From: Corynebacterium falsenii
GTDB taxonomy: Bacteria > Actinomycetota > Actinomycetes > Mycobacteriales > Mycobacteriaceae
Assembly: GCF_020099275.1 (NCBI RefSeq)
Contig: NZ_CP083646.1
Span: 1,612,001-1,676,000 of the forward strand
Length of the DNA stretch: 64,000 bases
Direction of reading: 5' to 3'
In this document: in pieces, positions 33,846 to 44,012 of the stretch
Layout of the letters: every line of letters starts with the position of its first letter
Position numbering within the stretch: the first letter of the stretch is position 1
Made by a program: the position numbers and the translations under genes
The notes under the pieces: generated by a model
Database searches by the model: none
What the model saw: the letters and a program-made list of their open reading frames with translations, nothing else
Told to the model about the DNA's origin: nothing

Positions 33846-34703
33846 ATGACTGCCACCCCACCCACCGACAACGCTTACTTCATCGCCAACGGCAGCCACG
33901 ACGCAGACGGGCTCACCTACCGCGACTACCAGCCCACGAAGCACACCGAAAGCCCCTGGGGCGAGGGATTCCAGCACGGCTCCCCGCCTGCCGCGCTGGT
34001 GGCCACGGTGCTCGAGGATGGCGCCCGCGACAACGGCCTCGATCTCAACGCGGGCCGCTTCTCCCGCATGACCGTCGAAATCCTCGGCGCCGTGCCGCTC
34101 ACTGAGCTGCGCACCCGCGCGCAGGTCATCCGCCCGGGCAAGCGCATTTCCCTGCTCGAGGCCGTGGTGGAAGACGAATCCGGGCGCGAGTACATCCGTG
34201 GCACCGGCTGGTGGATCAAGGGCTCCGATTCCGCCTCCATCGAGCGGGGCGTCGGCGAGGACATGCCGGGTCCGGAAGGCGCCACCTCGGCCGATGACTT
34301 CCTCGGCCGGTGGTCCTCGGGCTACATCGACTCCATCGAGGTCACCCGCGCCCCGCTATCCGACCAGCAGCTTGCGATCAAGAAAAACCGCAATCGCAAC
34401 ATCTACTGGAGCCGCACCGACCTGCCCGTGGTCGCCGGCCGCGAGGACTCCCCGTGGATGCGCGTGATGAAGACCGTCGATATCGCCAATGGTCTCAACA
34501 ACATCCTCGACACCGACGAGTGGACCTACATGAACGTGGATACCACTGTGTACCTGCACCGTCTCATGCGCGGCGAGTGGTTGGGGCTCAACGCGGAGGC
34601 CAACTATGGCGCAGACGGCATCGGCACCACCGTGACGCGCATCTACGACGAGCACGGCCCTATCGGTAGCTGCAACCAGGGGCTGATCCTCAACCGACGC
34701 TAG
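33846..34703 (+). CDS. Acyl-CoA thioesterase-like double hot-dog protein
   Basis: A 285-residue protein resembling the actinobacterial thioesterase family with two tandem hot-dog folds (TesB-like). The first (about 10-125) contains WGEGFQHGSPPAALVATVLE and TVEILGAVPL; the second (about 170-285) contains the MNVDTTVYLHRLMRGEWLGL region (cited as a landmark) and GIGTTVTRIYDEHGPIG. These enzymes hydrolyse acyl-CoA thioesters; chain length and physiological substrate cannot be read from sequence. AAAGGA precedes the ATG. It is divergent from HAD-HisE and appears monocistronic. Confidence 0.83.
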   Translation: MTATPPTDNAYFIANGSHDADGLTYRDYQPTKHTESPWGEGFQHGSPPAALVATVLEDGARDNGLDLNAGRFSRMTVEILGAVPLTELRTRAQVIRPGKRISLLEAVVEDESGREYIRGTGWWIKGSDSASIERGVGEDMPGPEGATSADDFLGRWSSGYIDSIEVTRAPLSDQQLAIKKNRNRNIYWSRTDLPVVAGREDSPWMRVMKTVDIANGLNNILDTDEWTYMNVDTTVYLHRLMRGEWLGLNAEANYGADGIGTTVTRIYDEHGPIGSCNQGLILNRR

Positions 34704-34751
34704 TCCCCGCCACTAATCCACGCGTCTAGTCCCCGCCGCTGGTCCCCGCGT

Positions 34752-35342
34752 TTAATCGATCAGCACCGCTTCGGTATGCGCCCGCAGCACCGCCGGGCTC
34801 GCGTGCACCTCGCTGGCCAGCGCGCCGATGAGCTCCAGCAGATCCTGAATCTCCTCGTCATCGAGGATCGCATTGTCGTGGTCCTCCGACAGGTCCGCCA
34901 GCTTCCGCAGATCCGGCGTGATCACCGCGGCCAGCGCCAGCGAGATCGCGTCCGGCTGGCTCGCCCCTGCGGTCTCGTCCGGGCCCTGGTCGGTCTCTCC
35001 GCGCACCACCGTTGAGCTCTGACCGCGGTGCACCGGAGTGTCGTCGAGCATGATCTCCGCGCTCGTAGCGATCCGAGCCAAGGCCGCCGGGTCCTTCTGT
35101 CCGATCGCCCGGCCGGCGGATACCAGGCTGTGGACGATCTTCTGCGCCTCGTCGACGACCTCCGCGGGATACGGCGGTTCCCAGAATTCTTTGTCTTCGT
35201 CCCGGAGGTAGCTGCCCGTCGCCATCGCGGTGAGGTTGTCGAGGAACTCGCGCGCGGCGGCGTCGGTGGCTGTGCTCAGCGACGTCTGCGCCTTGTGCGA
35301 GTTCCGTTCAGTCCGTTCAGTCCGTCCAGTCCGTGGAGTCAT
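34752..35342 (-). CDS. Conserved protein of unknown function downstream of mshC
   Basis: A 196-residue acidic, mostly helical soluble protein with no recognised domain. It begins 39 bp after the mshC stop with GAAAGG 8 nt before its ATG, so it is likely cotranscribed with mshC. The first ten codons (TPRTGRTERTERN) are encoded by an imperfect tandem repeat (about 35305-35335), which may be a slippage insertion. The rest contains WEPPYPAEVVDEAQKIVHSL and a C-terminal DDEEIQDLLELIGALASEV helix. Function unknown. Confidence 0.7.
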   Translation of the reverse strand: MTPRTGRTERTERNSHKAQTSLSTATDAAAREFLDNLTAMATGSYLRDEDKEFWEPPYPAEVVDEAQKIVHSLVSAGRAIGQKDPAALARIATSAEIMLDDTPVHRGQSSTVVRGETDQGPDETAGASQPDAISLALAAVITPDLRKLADLSEDHDNAILDDEEIQDLLELIGALASEVHASPAVLRAHTEAVLID

Positions 35343-35381
35343 GGTGCAAGCCTTTCGGTTGTGGTTGCACTCATGGTAGCG

Positions 35382-36773
35382 CTACACCCGCACTCCTAGC
35401 AGCGCATACAGCGCGCTCCTCACCTTTTGTGCCGCCGTTGTCGCCGCGGTTGTCTCCGCAGTAGTCTCCACCTTTATATCCGACGCCGCCAGGCTCCGAC
35501 CATCCTGTGCCTCCTCGTCGGGGCGTGCCAGGAGGCGCTGCGCGAACTGATCCATCGCGGCGAGCGCCCCCGGAGTGTCGAGATCCTGAGCAATCCGGGC
35601 TGTGATGTCCTGGATGACGTCACGCACCTCCTCTGCTGTTGGTGCGGTCCATCCGTTCAGTGCGGACTCCTCGGCACGGCGAAGCGCCTCGCGCCAGGTG
35701 GAAAGTCGCTGCTCGGCGGTGGCGAGAACCTCGTCCGACCAGTCGCGATCGCCGCGGTAGTGGCTAGCAAATACGCCCAGGCGAATTGCTGACGGGTCGT
35801 GCCCCTGCGCGGTGAGCTTAGACACAAAGACGAGGTTGCCCAGCGACTTGCTCATCTTCACGCCATCGAGGCCGATCATGCCGGCGTGCACGTAGTGCTC
35901 AGCCATCCGGGGGGTGTTGTGCGCGGCCTCGGCGTGGGCTGCGGAGTACTCATGATGAGGAAAGCGCAGGTCGCTGCCGCCACCTTGGATGGCGAAGGAC
36001 GCCCCCAGGCGGTTGGTGGCGATAGCGGAACACTCGATGTGCCAGCCCGGTCGGCCCGCGCCGAAGGGCGCCTCCCACGCGGGTTCGCCTTCGCGGTGGG
36101 CGCGCCAGAGCAGGGCATCGAGCGGGTGCCGTTTGCCGGGGCGGTCGGGATCTCCACCGCGCTCGGCAAACAGTTCATCCATGGTGGATTCGTCGTACCG
36201 AGATTCGTAACCGAACTGGGAGGTGAAGGTGTGGTCGGCGTAGATGTCCGGGTACTCGTCATCGAGCTGGTAGGCGGCGCCGACCTCGAGGAGACGCTCA
36301 ACCATCGCGACCACTTCATCGATGGATTCCATCGCGCCAATGTAATCGCGAGGCGGGATGACCTCGAGTGCCTCCATGTCACTGCGGAACAGGTTGATCT
36401 GGCTGGTTCCGAGTTCTCGCCAGTCCACGCCGTCGCGCTCGGCGCGCTCGAATAGTGGATCATCAACGTCGGTGATGTTCTGTACGTAGTGCACCGGCGA
36501 GCCCGTCGCAATGAGGTAACGGTTGATGAGGTCGAACGTGAGGTAGGTGGCCGCGTGCCCCAGGTGCGTGGAGTCATACGGGGTGATTCCGCAGACGTAC
36601 ACCCCGACCTCGTGGCCGGGATCGGGGCGCTTGACGGGTTTCACCGCGTCATTTGCGGTGTCGTAGAGAAAGAGCTCTGGTGCTTGAACACCGGAAGTAT
36701 CAGAAGTATCAGCAGTATTAGCAGTATCTGCAATGTCGAGCTTGGGTATTTCAGGATTCGGCCACGAGTGCAT
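35382..36773 (-). CDS. mshC: Mycothiol ligase MshC (cysteine:GlcN-Ins ligase)
   Basis: A 463-residue homologue of cysteinyl-tRNA synthetase that joins cysteine to glucosaminyl-inositol in mycothiol synthesis, using ATP. C61 in YVCGITPYD and the Cys/His pairs around [10 protein letters not shown] are zinc ligands. HLGH (70-73) is the HIGH motif and VKMSKSLGN is KMSKS. The short C-terminal half, without a tRNA-binding domain, marks MshC rather than CysS. Residues 14-28 ([15 protein letters not shown]) are low complexity and encoded by an about 9-12-bp repeat at about 36690-36735. TAAACT ends 8 nt before the ATG, suggesting a leaderless start. The frame is open upstream but there only shadows uppP. 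Confidence 0.94.
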   Translation of the reverse strand: MHSWPNPEIPKLDIADTANTADTSDTSGVQAPELFLYDTANDAVKPVKRPDPGHEVGVYVCGITPYDSTHLGHAATYLTFDLINRYLIATGSPVHYVQNITDVDDPLFERAERDGVDWRELGTSQINLFRSDMEALEVIPPRDYIGAMESIDEVVAMVERLLEVGAAYQLDDEYPDIYADHTFTSQFGYESRYDESTMDELFAERGGDPDRPGKRHPLDALLWRAHREGEPAWEAPFGAGRPGWHIECSAIATNRLGASFAIQGGGSDLRFPHHEYSAAHAEAAHNTPRMAEHYVHAGMIGLDGVKMSKSLGNLVFVSKLTAQGHDPSAIRLGVFASHYRGDRDWSDEVLATAEQRLSTWREALRRAEESALNGWTAPTAEEVRDVIQDITARIAQDLDTPGALAAMDQFAQRLLARPDEEAQDGRSLAASDIKVETTAETTAATTAAQKVRSALYALLGVRV

Positions 36774-36784
36774 GAAAGCCAAGT

Positions 36785-37657
36785 TTATGGTTGCAGAACT
36801 CCGAATGCCAGTAGACCCATAACCAACAGGCCGAAGGGAATACGCCACGCAGCAAACCAGGCGAAGGAGTGGTGGGCGACGAAGCGCAGCAGCCAGGCGA
36901 TGGAGGCATAACCCACCACGAAGGCGATGGCCGTGCCCACGAGCAGCTGCATGCCGCTGGCGGCCTGGCCCGCCTGCGGAGCGAACGCATCGGGCAGGGA
37001 AAACAGTCCGGAAGCTAACACCGCGGGGATCGCCAGCAAGAAAGAAAAGCGCGTGGCAACCTCGCGGTCGAGGTCGAGGAACAAACCTGCGGACACGGTG
37101 CCACCGGAGCGGGACACACCGGGAATCAGCGCCAGGCACTGAGCCAGGCCCATGATGACGGCGTCCTTCATCGTCAGTTCGCCGAAGCTGCGCTGTCTGC
37201 GGCCCACACGCTCGGCCACGATGAACACGAAAGAAAACAGCACCAGCATGGCGGCAGTGATCCACAGGTTGCGCAGATTCTCGCGGATGACGTCCTTGCC
37301 CAAGTACCCAAGAATGGCCACCGGGAGCGTGCCGACAATCACCATCCACCCCATGCGGTAGTCGAAGCGGTCGCGGTAGGTACGCACGCCGTGCTTGCGC
37401 TGCCAGTCCGTGATCTGCTCCCCCACGCCCTTGAACCATGCCGTGAGAATGTTCCAAATGTCCTTGGCGAAGTACACGAGCACAGCCAGCTCCGTACCCA
37501 GCTGGATCACAGCGGTGAACGAGGCGCCGGCGTCCTCGCCCCAAAAGAGCGAAGAAATGATGCGGAGGTGCCCGGAAGAAGACACCGGAAGAAACTCGGT
37601 GAGGCCCTGTACTAGAGACAAAATGATTGTCTGTGCCCACGACATGTCAGTAGTCAT
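36785..37657 (-). CDS. uppP: Undecaprenyl-diphosphatase UppP (BacA)
   Basis: A 290-residue multi-pass membrane protein that dephosphorylates undecaprenyl diphosphate to recycle the lipid carrier for cell-wall synthesis; it also underlies bacitracin tolerance. The two family signatures are intact: [15 protein letters not shown] (about 17-31) and [19 protein letters not shown] (about 175-195). About eight hydrophobic segments are visible. ATG at 37657 is chosen because TAAGCT ends 8 nt before it; ATG at 37645 is also possible. It is divergent from the lipoprotein gene and 11 bp upstream of mshC. Confidence 0.95.
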   Translation of the reverse strand: MTTDMSWAQTIILSLVQGLTEFLPVSSSGHLRIISSLFWGEDAGASFTAVIQLGTELAVLVYFAKDIWNILTAWFKGVGEQITDWQRKHGVRTYRDRFDYRMGWMVIVGTLPVAILGYLGKDVIRENLRNLWITAAMLVLFSFVFIVAERVGRRQRSFGELTMKDAVIMGLAQCLALIPGVSRSGGTVSAGLFLDLDREVATRFSFLLAIPAVLASGLFSLPDAFAPQAGQAASGMQLLVGTAIAFVVGYASIAWLLRFVAHHSFAWFAAWRIPFGLLVMGLLAFGVLQP

Positions 37658-37703
37658 GAGCACAGAGCTTACCCCTTGAAGCACTGCTGGTAGCGTTGAC
37701 CAT

Positions 37704-38879
37704 GTGAAACTCAGCCGAAGCTCCCGACGAACTCGAATGATCCTGCCAGCTATCGCCTGCGCGACTCTCCTCGTAGCCGGATGCAGCTCCAACGGCACTG
37801 GAGACGCCCCATCCGACCAAGGATCCGGCCAAGGCGACAACCAAGCGCCGGTGGCAGGCACTCCCGCCGAGGCCGAAGTCTCGCCGCCCGCCGCGGCGAA
37901 CCTGCCCGGCTCGAGCTCCAAGGTCAACAGCGTGGCAAACGGTGCCACCATTATCGGGGCGGCGCGCGTTGGGCTCAACGGCACGGGGAACAACGACATG
38001 GTGGCCGTGTTGAGCCCCGGAAAATTGGACTACGTAGCGGCGTCGAACCAAAAAACCCCGAACCCGCGGACCGTGGACGGTAGCTGCGACCACATCTCCA
38101 CCACCGCCACCGGCGTGGCCGTGAGCTGCAAAGACAAGGTCATCGAATACAACGCACAGGGCGAAGAAACGCGGACGATCAACACTGACGGCACGGTGAC
38201 GAGCGCGACCATCGCCCAAGATGGCGATGCCCTGCTCGGCAAGAAGGACAGCGACCGCGTGTACTTCATCAACCCAGACGGCAAGCAGACGAAGGATGAG
38301 ATCGTCAGCCGCAGCATCGACCAAACCGTGCTGGTGCGCCCCACCGAGGGCAAGGAAAAGGTCGCTGTGATTGACCGCGGGCAAACGAGCATCAACGACG
38401 TCTCGCTCGCGGACGAGGCATACACCGCCTCGCTGCGCATCGGCCAGGGCGTGGGCATGGCGGCCAGCGGACGCGGCGACGACGGCGTGGTCGTGGCCAG
38501 CGACACGCGCCAGAACCAAGTGATGCTCTACACGATGAACGATGTGGTGCGGCTGCACCAGTCGGCTCCCACCGGGGCCTCGCCGTGGGCCGTGGCGTGG
38601 GATAGCAACCGTTCGGTGGTGTGGGTGTCCACGACTCACGACAATAAGATCACTGCCTACAAGGTCCCCAACGGCACGCCCGAGAAGGTGGCGCAGTTCG
38701 ACAGCATCGCCAACGTGCGGGGGTTGTTCGTGACTGGTGACGGCGGGCTCGTTGTGGTGGGCAAGACCGGCGATGTGCAGAAGCTCAGTGGCGACGAGGT
38801 GAAGGGGCTGGTCAAGCCGGGACCGCCCAATCAGCGTGATGGTGATTACCCTGCCCGTCCGGTGGGTGACGGGAACTGA
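37704..38879 (+). CDS. Beta-propeller-like lipoprotein
   Basis: A 391-residue predicted lipoprotein. A basic N-terminus, a hydrophobic stretch and the lipobox LVAGC (Cys about residue 27) are followed by a Gly/Ser/Pro-rich linker to about residue 70. A repetitive beta-rich domain then shows blades such as [35 protein letters not shown] and [15 protein letters not shown], like YncE/surface-antigen propellers. It is probably anchored on the outer face of the membrane. TAGCGT ends 7 nt before the GTG start, suggesting leaderless mRNA. Function unknown; it is divergent from uppP and followed by a repeat array before pyrD. Confidence 0.8.
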   Translation: MKLSRSSRRTRMILPAIACATLLVAGCSSNGTGDAPSDQGSGQGDNQAPVAGTPAEAEVSPPAAANLPGSSSKVNSVANGATIIGAARVGLNGTGNNDMVAVLSPGKLDYVAASNQKTPNPRTVDGSCDHISTTATGVAVSCKDKVIEYNAQGEETRTINTDGTVTSATIAQDGDALLGKKDSDRVYFINPDGKQTKDEIVSRSIDQTVLVRPTEGKEKVAVIDRGQTSINDVSLADEAYTASLRIGQGVGMAASGRGDDGVVVASDTRQNQVMLYTMNDVVRLHQSAPTGASPWAVAWDSNRSVVWVSTTHDNKITAYKVPNGTPEKVAQFDSIANVRGLFVTGDGGLVVVGKTGDVQKLSGDEVKGLVKPGPPNQRDGDYPARPVGDGN

Positions 38880-38944
38880 CGCGGGTTGCCTGAATGCCAC
38901 AGTAGACTCGCTGGGCACAGTAGCCCCAAAACCCCGAAAAGAAC

Positions 38945-39020
38945 GGGTAGCACGTAGGGCACGGAAAGCACCGAAAGCACCGAAAGCACCGCAAGCACCG
39001 TAGAGCACGGATAGCACGGA
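38945..39020. repeat. Tandem repeat, about 9-11-bp unit, about seven copies
   Basis: Variants of GGTAGCAC, GGAAAGCACC, GAAAGCACC, GCAAGCACC and GGATAGCAC follow each other up to the pyrD ribosome site. It is the longest of the short-unit arrays in the window. Confidence 0.8.
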
Positions 39021-39038
39021 AAACTAGGAGAACGAACG

Positions 39039-40196
39039 ATGGCCGACACAACAGACACCCCACGCTCCGCGCACCGCGGCGGCATCCTGCGCACTGCTCG
39101 TGGTGTGGGGTACGACGCAGCGCTGCGGGCTATGTTCCGCATGGCTCCCGAGCGGATTCACGGACGCATGACCGGAACGTTGTCTCGGCTGTCCCAATCC
39201 CCCAGTGCGCTGGCTGCGGTGGAGAAGATGTGGGCGGTGCACGACCCAGCGCTGGTGCAAACCGTTGCGGGTCTGACCTTCCCTAGGCCGCTGGGTTTGG
39301 CGGCGGGGTTCGATAAGGACGCGCTGGAGGTCAACGTGTGGGGGCCACTGGGCTTCGGCTTCGCGGAGATGGGAACGGTGACTGCGGTCGCACAGCCGGG
39401 TAACCCCACTCCCCGACTGTTCCGACTGCCCGAAGACAAGGCCCTGCTCAACCGCATGGGATTCAACAATGAGGGCGCGCGGGCTGCGGCTCTGCGCCTC
39501 GAACGCCGGCGCACGTCGGTGCCGATTGGTGCGAACTTGGGCAAGACGAAGCTCACGGACCCCGCGGTGGCGGCGAACGACTACCGGGAGTCGGCTAAGG
39601 CGCTGGGCGACACAGCGGACTACCTGGTCATCAACGTGTCCTCCCCCAATACGCCGGGTTTGCGCGATCTCCAAGCGGTCGATAGCTTGCGCCCGATTAT
39701 TGCGGCGGTGCAGGACGAGTCGGATCGCCCGCTGTTTGTGAAGATCGCGCCGGACCTTAGCGATGACGACGTAGACGCGGTGACGGATCTCGCCCTGGAG
39801 CTGGGGGTCACGGGCCTCATCGCGACGAACACTACGATCAGTCGGGCGGGGTTGAAGACTGACCCCGGTTACGTGCGGTCTCTGGGCGCGGGCGGCATCT
39901 CGGGGGCGCCGGTGGCGAAGCGGGCTATGGAGGTGCTGCGGCGGATCTCTCGGCGCAGTGCTGCTGCTGATGGCGAGCTGGTGCTCATTGGGGTGGGTGG
40001 CATCGTGACGCCACAGGACGCCTGGGAGCGCATCGCGGCGGGTGCCCAGTTGCTGCAGGGCTACACGCAGCTGATCTACGGCGGCCCGGACTGGATCCGC
40101 GACATCCATCTGGGATTGGGCGAGCAGTTGCGCGCCCACGGGCTGAGTAATATCTCTGAGGCCGTGGGTACGGAACTGAAGTGGACGCTGGATTAG
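39039..40196 (+). CDS. pyrD: Dihydroorotate dehydrogenase (quinone), class 2
   Basis: A 385-residue class 2 DHODH that oxidises dihydroorotate to orotate in pyrimidine synthesis and passes electrons to the quinone pool. An N-terminal helical membrane-association region (about 10-80) precedes the FMN barrel. Landmarks are [10 protein letters not shown], the [10 protein letters not shown] loop, [16 protein letters not shown] with the catalytic Ser typical of class 2 enzymes, and the FMN phosphate motifs GVGGI and [15 protein letters not shown] precedes the ATG. It is preceded by a repeat array and followed by repeat-rich spacer. Confidence 0.95.
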   Translation: MADTTDTPRSAHRGGILRTARGVGYDAALRAMFRMAPERIHGRMTGTLSRLSQSPSALAAVEKMWAVHDPALVQTVAGLTFPRPLGLAAGFDKDALEVNVWGPLGFGFAEMGTVTAVAQPGNPTPRLFRLPEDKALLNRMGFNNEGARAAALRLERRRTSVPIGANLGKTKLTDPAVAANDYRESAKALGDTADYLVINVSSPNTPGLRDLQAVDSLRPIIAAVQDESDRPLFVKIAPDLSDDDVDAVTDLALELGVTGLIATNTTISRAGLKTDPGYVRSLGAGGISGAPVAKRAMEVLRRISRRSAAADGELVLIGVGGIVTPQDAWERIAAGAQLLQGYTQLIYGGPDWIRDIHLGLGEQLRAHGLSNISEAVGTELKWTLD

Positions 40197-40199
40197 GTC

Positions 40200-40345
40200 G
40201 CTGGGTTATAGGTCGCTGGGTTAGATCATTGGGCTAGGCGCGTGCCTGTTTGGGGTGCGCGCCGGGATAGGCTCGCACGCCGGGTTAGGGGTGCGCGCCG
40301 AGATGAGATCGCACGCCGGGATAAGCGCGCGTCGGATTGGGGGTC
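40200..40345. repeat. Repeat-rich spacer downstream of pyrD
   Basis: TAGGTCGCTGGGTTA occurs twice at the start. It is followed by four or five degenerate units of the form GCGCGCCGGGATAGG / TCGCACGCCGGGTTAGG / GCGCGCCGAGATGAG. No gene is seen in the 216-bp spacer between pyrD and the convergent PEBP gene. Confidence 0.55.
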
Positions 40346-40412
40346 GACGCCCAGTTGTGGAGCGTGGTTGGGCTCGGTGCCAACTGTGGCGGTTGAGCCC
40401 AACCATTCGCAC

Positions 40413-40976
40413 CTAGGCTTCGGTCTCGGCCCATCCCCAGATAATGCCGCGGGCCGTAGCCTTGAAATTCAAATTAAAGCCCAGGACCGTGGGGGTCTGC
40501 CGGTCGTTGATATCCAGCTCCTCGCCTACAGCGTGGACGGCGAACAGGTATCGGTGGGGTCCGTGGCCTGCTGGGGGCTCGGCGCCGTAGTAACCCCAGG
40601 AGCGGCTATCGCCGCGCAAGGCAACGGCGCCCTCGGGAAGTTCGGTGAGACTGTCGTTTCCTGCGTCCAGTGGCAGGGAGGTGACATCGGCGGGGATGTT
40701 GAACACGGCCCAGTGCCAGAAACCGCTGGCGGTGGGGGCATCGGGGTCGAAGCAGGTAACCGCATAGGTCTTGGTTCCCTCGGGGCCGGGCTCCCAAGAC
40801 AGCTGCGGAGAGATGCTCTTCTCGGCCAGCTGATCTTCGGGAAGGCGGTCGCCATCGTTGAAGGATTCGCTGGTCACCTTCAGCGCGGGAAGGTCGGCCA
40901 AGGGGGCGTACGGATCAGGACCGGGGAACCGATCGTCGATGTACGTGGGCTTGTGATTGGTGTTCGCGTTCGACAT
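40413..40976 (-). CDS. PEBP/YbhB-family protein
   Basis: A 187-residue phosphatidylethanolamine-binding-protein family member, similar to bacterial YbhB/YbcL. The two ligand-pocket signatures are visible: CFDPDAPTASGFWHWAVFNI (about 73-92) and GPHRYLFAVHAV (about 140-151). LSWEPGPEGTKTYAV precedes the first. There is no signal peptide, so it is cytosolic. The ATG at 40976 is preceded by TATTCT ending 7 nt upstream, a leaderless pattern. The biochemical role of bacterial PEBPs is not established. It is convergent with pyrD. Confidence 0.9.
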   Translation of the reverse strand: MSNANTNHKPTYIDDRFPGPDPYAPLADLPALKVTSESFNDGDRLPEDQLAEKSISPQLSWEPGPEGTKTYAVTCFDPDAPTASGFWHWAVFNIPADVTSLPLDAGNDSLTELPEGAVALRGDSRSWGYYGAEPPAGHGPHRYLFAVHAVGEELDINDRQTPTVLGFNLNFKATARGIIWGWAETEA

Positions 40977-41335
40977 GTGCCCAAGAATACTGAAATGGGC
41001 CTTAGCCTGCAGGTATAGGTTATGGGGATATATCAAAAACTATCTGGGCTGCTCAGTCCTTGCTTGATTCGGTTGCTGGATGGCCGCTTGCTATCCGCTT
41101 GCTGGATGCTTGCTTGTTGATTGCACGTGGGGACGCTCCCTGTCATTAGTTCATCACTCGTTTGGTACTTGTTCGGCGCTCGGTCGGACCGATCTGTGGT
41201 CGGCGGTGTTGGCGACGAATCTTCTTCGGTGAATTGATCGTGCCGAAAGGGGTAATTTACCTGGGAATTTGTAAAAAGACACGGGTGGCATTAAAGTGAC
41301 GGGAGCTACGGCCCACGGGGTCGGATCGCATCCCT
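40977..41335. other. Gene-free 359-bp region before tRNA-Leu
   Basis: No coding sequence is evident. It contains GCTTGCTGGATG-type degenerate repeats (about 41058-41123) and, nearer the tRNA, an AT-richer stretch (about 41240-41300) that probably carries the tRNA promoter. I cannot assign -35 and -10 boxes with confidence. Confidence 0.5.
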
Positions 41336-41421
41336 GTCCGGGTGGCGGAATGGCAGACGCGCTAGCTTGAGGTGCTAGTGTCCTATTAACGGACGTGGGG
41401 GTTCAAGTCCCCCTCCGGACA
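41336..41421 (+). tRNA. tRNA-Leu (anticodon GAG)
   Basis: An 86-nt class II tRNA. The acceptor stem is GTCCGGG with TCCGGAC, and the discriminator is A. A CTAGC/GCTAG anticodon stem encloses TTGAGGT with anticodon GAG. A long variable arm is built from GTCC and GGAC, and the T-arm reads GGGGGTTCAAGTCCCCC. The CCA end is not encoded. A terminator hairpin follows within 10 nt. Confidence 0.95.
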
Positions 41422-41427
41422 CACTTC

Positions 41428-41468
41428 ACCATCATCGGTTTTCGACCGGTGGTGGTTTTTCTTTTTGC
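41428..41468 (+). terminator. Rho-independent terminator of tRNA-Leu
   Basis: ACCATCATCGGT (41428-41439) pairs with ACCGGTGGTGGT (41445-41456), including two G-U pairs, across a 5-nt loop. It is followed by TTTTTCTTTTTG. Confidence 0.9.
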
Positions 41469-41614
41469 GTGGCTAATGCTTCGGGGCAAGGTTTAAGGCT
41501 CTCCCAGTTCTTTCGTTCTCGTGTGGCTGCGTCCGGATTCCGGACCGGCTCGGATTGGTTTGGTTCGGGTTTGGGGTGGGGTTCGGTGCAGGGTTGCTGG
41601 GTGTTGGTGGTCGG

Positions 41615-43513
41615 TCATGATGCTCGATCACTGCGGCGCCGTGTGGGTTGTGGTGGGTCGAACAGTGCTTGAACCTCCGTGCTACCCCAGTCCTGGTCGG
41701 TCACTTTGGCTCCGGGGGCTTGGCTGGCGGTGGTGGACGTATTGACCACCACTGTGTCACTCAACCGCGGGTGCGGACGCGGGCGTGCGCCAGAGCCACC
41801 ACGGGATGGTTGCTCTTGAACAGTGCCTGATCCTTCCCGCGCGGTGGTTGATGTGGTTGGTGGTGGCGCCCCAGGCAGGTCCGGTAAGCCCTCATGAGTG
41901 TGGCGGGCTTCGCGCCAGCCGACGCGTCCGGAATCCGGATCAACCTCGGCATGGCCCATACCCACACCACCATCATGCTGATCCCTATTCATCCGGTGAT
42001 GCGTCCGACACAACAACGTCAAATTATCAATGCTCGTTCGTCCCCCATGGGACCAGGCTTTGATGTGGTGAACATCGCAGTCCACCGCAGCCCGGTTACA
42101 CCCCGGATACGCACAACACAGCTGCTCAGCAACAAGCATGAGTTTCTGCTCCACCGTGGCATGCCGCTTCATCCGCGCTGAAGCAAGGGCGCGTCCGGAA
42201 TCCGGATCGAGAACCACCCCCAGATCATGCTCAGCCAACCCCAGTCGGAGAATATCGATCGGGTGCAGCCGGGCGTTGGTGTTGGTGGGAAACCACACGC
42301 TAGGTGCGTTGAGCGACTCGGCAGTACCAGGTGCCACGGGTGCCGAGTCAACGGCTCCGCTCGAGATGCTGCCGGTAGCGACGCTGGTGGCAGTGCCGCT
42401 AGTGATGGCACTAGCACCATCACCGGCACCATCACCGGCGTCATCATTGGTGGTGGGTAGTGTGGTGAGGTCCTTGGCCGACAGTGCCACCACCAAAGAG
42501 GCGAGTCCTCGTGTGCGTGGGGCGGTGGCGGCGTCAGCATCCTCGGCCCAGGTTTCCAACATGGACATGAACACATCCGCCCGGCGTTGCGCCATGGTCC
42601 TACGGTCCTCGTCTGTGTTCACCCCACGACTGCGATCGAAGGCCGCTAGCCGTGCCGGGGACATCAGGGTTTCCAACAATGCATGCCCAGTCCTAGGTAG
42701 GACGGCGGTGAGGCGGATGTTGCCGTGGGTGTCGGCGGGTGACCAGAGGAGTTTGCGCGCCCGGTAGTCAGCGGTCGGATCCACCACAGTGCTATTCAAC
42801 GTGCGGACTTGGGTGCGCAGGTGGAGTTTGAGGTCGTCGACGGTGGTGGTGGTTGCCATGGTGGTGGCGTTGTCGAACAGGATGTGGTGATGCTCGGTGT
42901 GCAGGCTGGGGTGGAGGTGTTCGAGTTCGCGGTTGATCTCCGCCAGTTTCGCATCAGAGAGCTTGCGGGCTTGTTTCCGTGCCTGGGCTTGGGCGGCCAG
43001 GTGGGCTTGGTGGGCCTCGTGTGCCCGGCGGCGTTCGGCGAATTGGTCGGCACGACTCTGGGCAGCACCATCACCATCGTCGTCATTGTTGGCTGCGTCA
43101 TCCTCAGGGGTGGTGGTGGTCTTATCTGCGGGTGGTTCAGGTGGTTTATACAGGCTTATCCCAAGGTTGATCCACTGTCGTGCTTGGTATTCGGAAGTGT
43201 CCAACAACCTGGCGAGGTAGGTCGATGTGCGTGTCGTGCCCGCCACACGGGAGATGCCCGCTTCGTGGGCGGCGTAAGCGAATGCGGCGTACAGGGTGTC
43301 GGTGTGGCTGATGGTTTTCAACAGGCGGATGATGTCGGCGCGGTGGGTGTGGAACAACTCGGCGGTCGGTGTGGTGAGGATGTCAGTGACCGTGGCCATG
43401 GACGCTTCGATGACATCAACATGCGTGGTCAGATCAGCGACACTGTCGATACTGGTATCGTTTGTGTGTTCGTCTTTTCTGGTTGGTTCTATGGTGTGTG
43501 GTGTGGTGGCCAT
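41615..43513 (-). CDS. DUF222 domain / HNH endonuclease protein
   Basis: A 632-residue protein of the DUF222-HNH family, which is multicopy in actinobacteria. The N-terminal DUF222 region spans about residues 30-400, with an Ala/Gln-rich coiled-coil stretch (about 150-190) and low-complexity Asp/Gly/Thr inserts. The HNH domain near 455-510 has two CxxC-like pairs and DVHHIKAWSHGG...NLTLLCRTHH, with the catalytic His residues intact. The Pro/Thr/Arg-rich C-terminus is long. GGGGAACC precedes the ATG. It lies 190 bp from tRNA-Leu, a common insertion site, and has GTGG-rich codon runs unlike its neighbours, so acquisition is possible. Function unproven; some relatives are mobile-element passengers. 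Confidence 0.85.
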   Translation of the reverse strand: MATTPHTIEPTRKDEHTNDTSIDSVADLTTHVDVIEASMATVTDILTTPTAELFHTHRADIIRLLKTISHTDTLYAAFAYAAHEAGISRVAGTTRTSTYLARLLDTSEYQARQWINLGISLYKPPEPPADKTTTTPEDDAANNDDDGDGAAQSRADQFAERRRAHEAHQAHLAAQAQARKQARKLSDAKLAEINRELEHLHPSLHTEHHHILFDNATTMATTTTVDDLKLHLRTQVRTLNSTVVDPTADYRARKLLWSPADTHGNIRLTAVLPRTGHALLETLMSPARLAAFDRSRGVNTDEDRRTMAQRRADVFMSMLETWAEDADAATAPRTRGLASLVVALSAKDLTTLPTTNDDAGDGAGDGASAITSGTATSVATGSISSGAVDSAPVAPGTAESLNAPSVWFPTNTNARLHPIDILRLGLAEHDLGVVLDPDSGRALASARMKRHATVEQKLMLVAEQLCCAYPGCNRAAVDCDVHHIKAWSHGGRTSIDNLTLLCRTHHRMNRDQHDGGVGMGHAEVDPDSGRVGWREARHTHEGLPDLPGAPPPTTSTTAREGSGTVQEQPSRGGSGARPRPHPRLSDTVVVNTSTTASQAPGAKVTDQDWGSTEVQALFDPPQPTRRRSDRAS

Positions 43514-44012
43514 GATGGTGGTTCCCCGACGATTCCCCTATTGTGGTCCCTGACTTGGCTTGAAGCATAACTCGCTATAGCTGGTAGAAAACCAATGTTT
43601 TCGGATGATGGTTGGCGTTTCCCCGCAGTGCGGTGCCCCCGTGTGGTGTTGTTACCTTCTATAGTACAGGCGTGTGGGACACCCAGCAAGAGGTTTCGGA
43701 AACAATTTCGAAAATATTTGGTTCCGGCAAGCACTCAAAAGGGGAGTTCCAAGCGAACGCCTATTAGGTGCGGTTGGCAGGAGCCGCCTAAGTCTCTACA
43801 GTGACTGCCCGCTGCGTCTAGCCTGCAGATTCCCCACTTGTCGCCCCGCTTTCTACAGTCCCCGCCCCCTGACCACCATTTCTACAGCCCCCGCCCCTTG
43901 ATCACCGTTACTAAAGTTCCAGCCCCTCAAGCAACACGAGCCTCAACTAGCCCCACGCTGTCTAGTGAACCTCCCTACTGGCTCGTCAATCCTCCGTTCT
44001 ACAATGATGCGT
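43514..44012. other. Gene-free 500-bp region upstream of the HNH gene
   Basis: No gene is recognised on either strand. An AT-rich patch lies near 43680-43740 (GGAAACAATTTCGAAAATATT). From about 43790 to 43930 there are three degenerate copies of TTTCTACAGNCCCCGCCCC. The region holds the divergent promoters of the HNH gene and the VTT-domain gene. Confidence 0.5.

Noticed and set aside
35382..37640. A 752-codon frame that would fuse an N-terminal domain to MshC
   Set aside because: Its first 289 codons read through uppP in the wrong frame and give an Arg/Gly/Pro-rich sequence with no family resemblance. MshC starts at 36773 with its normal N-terminus.
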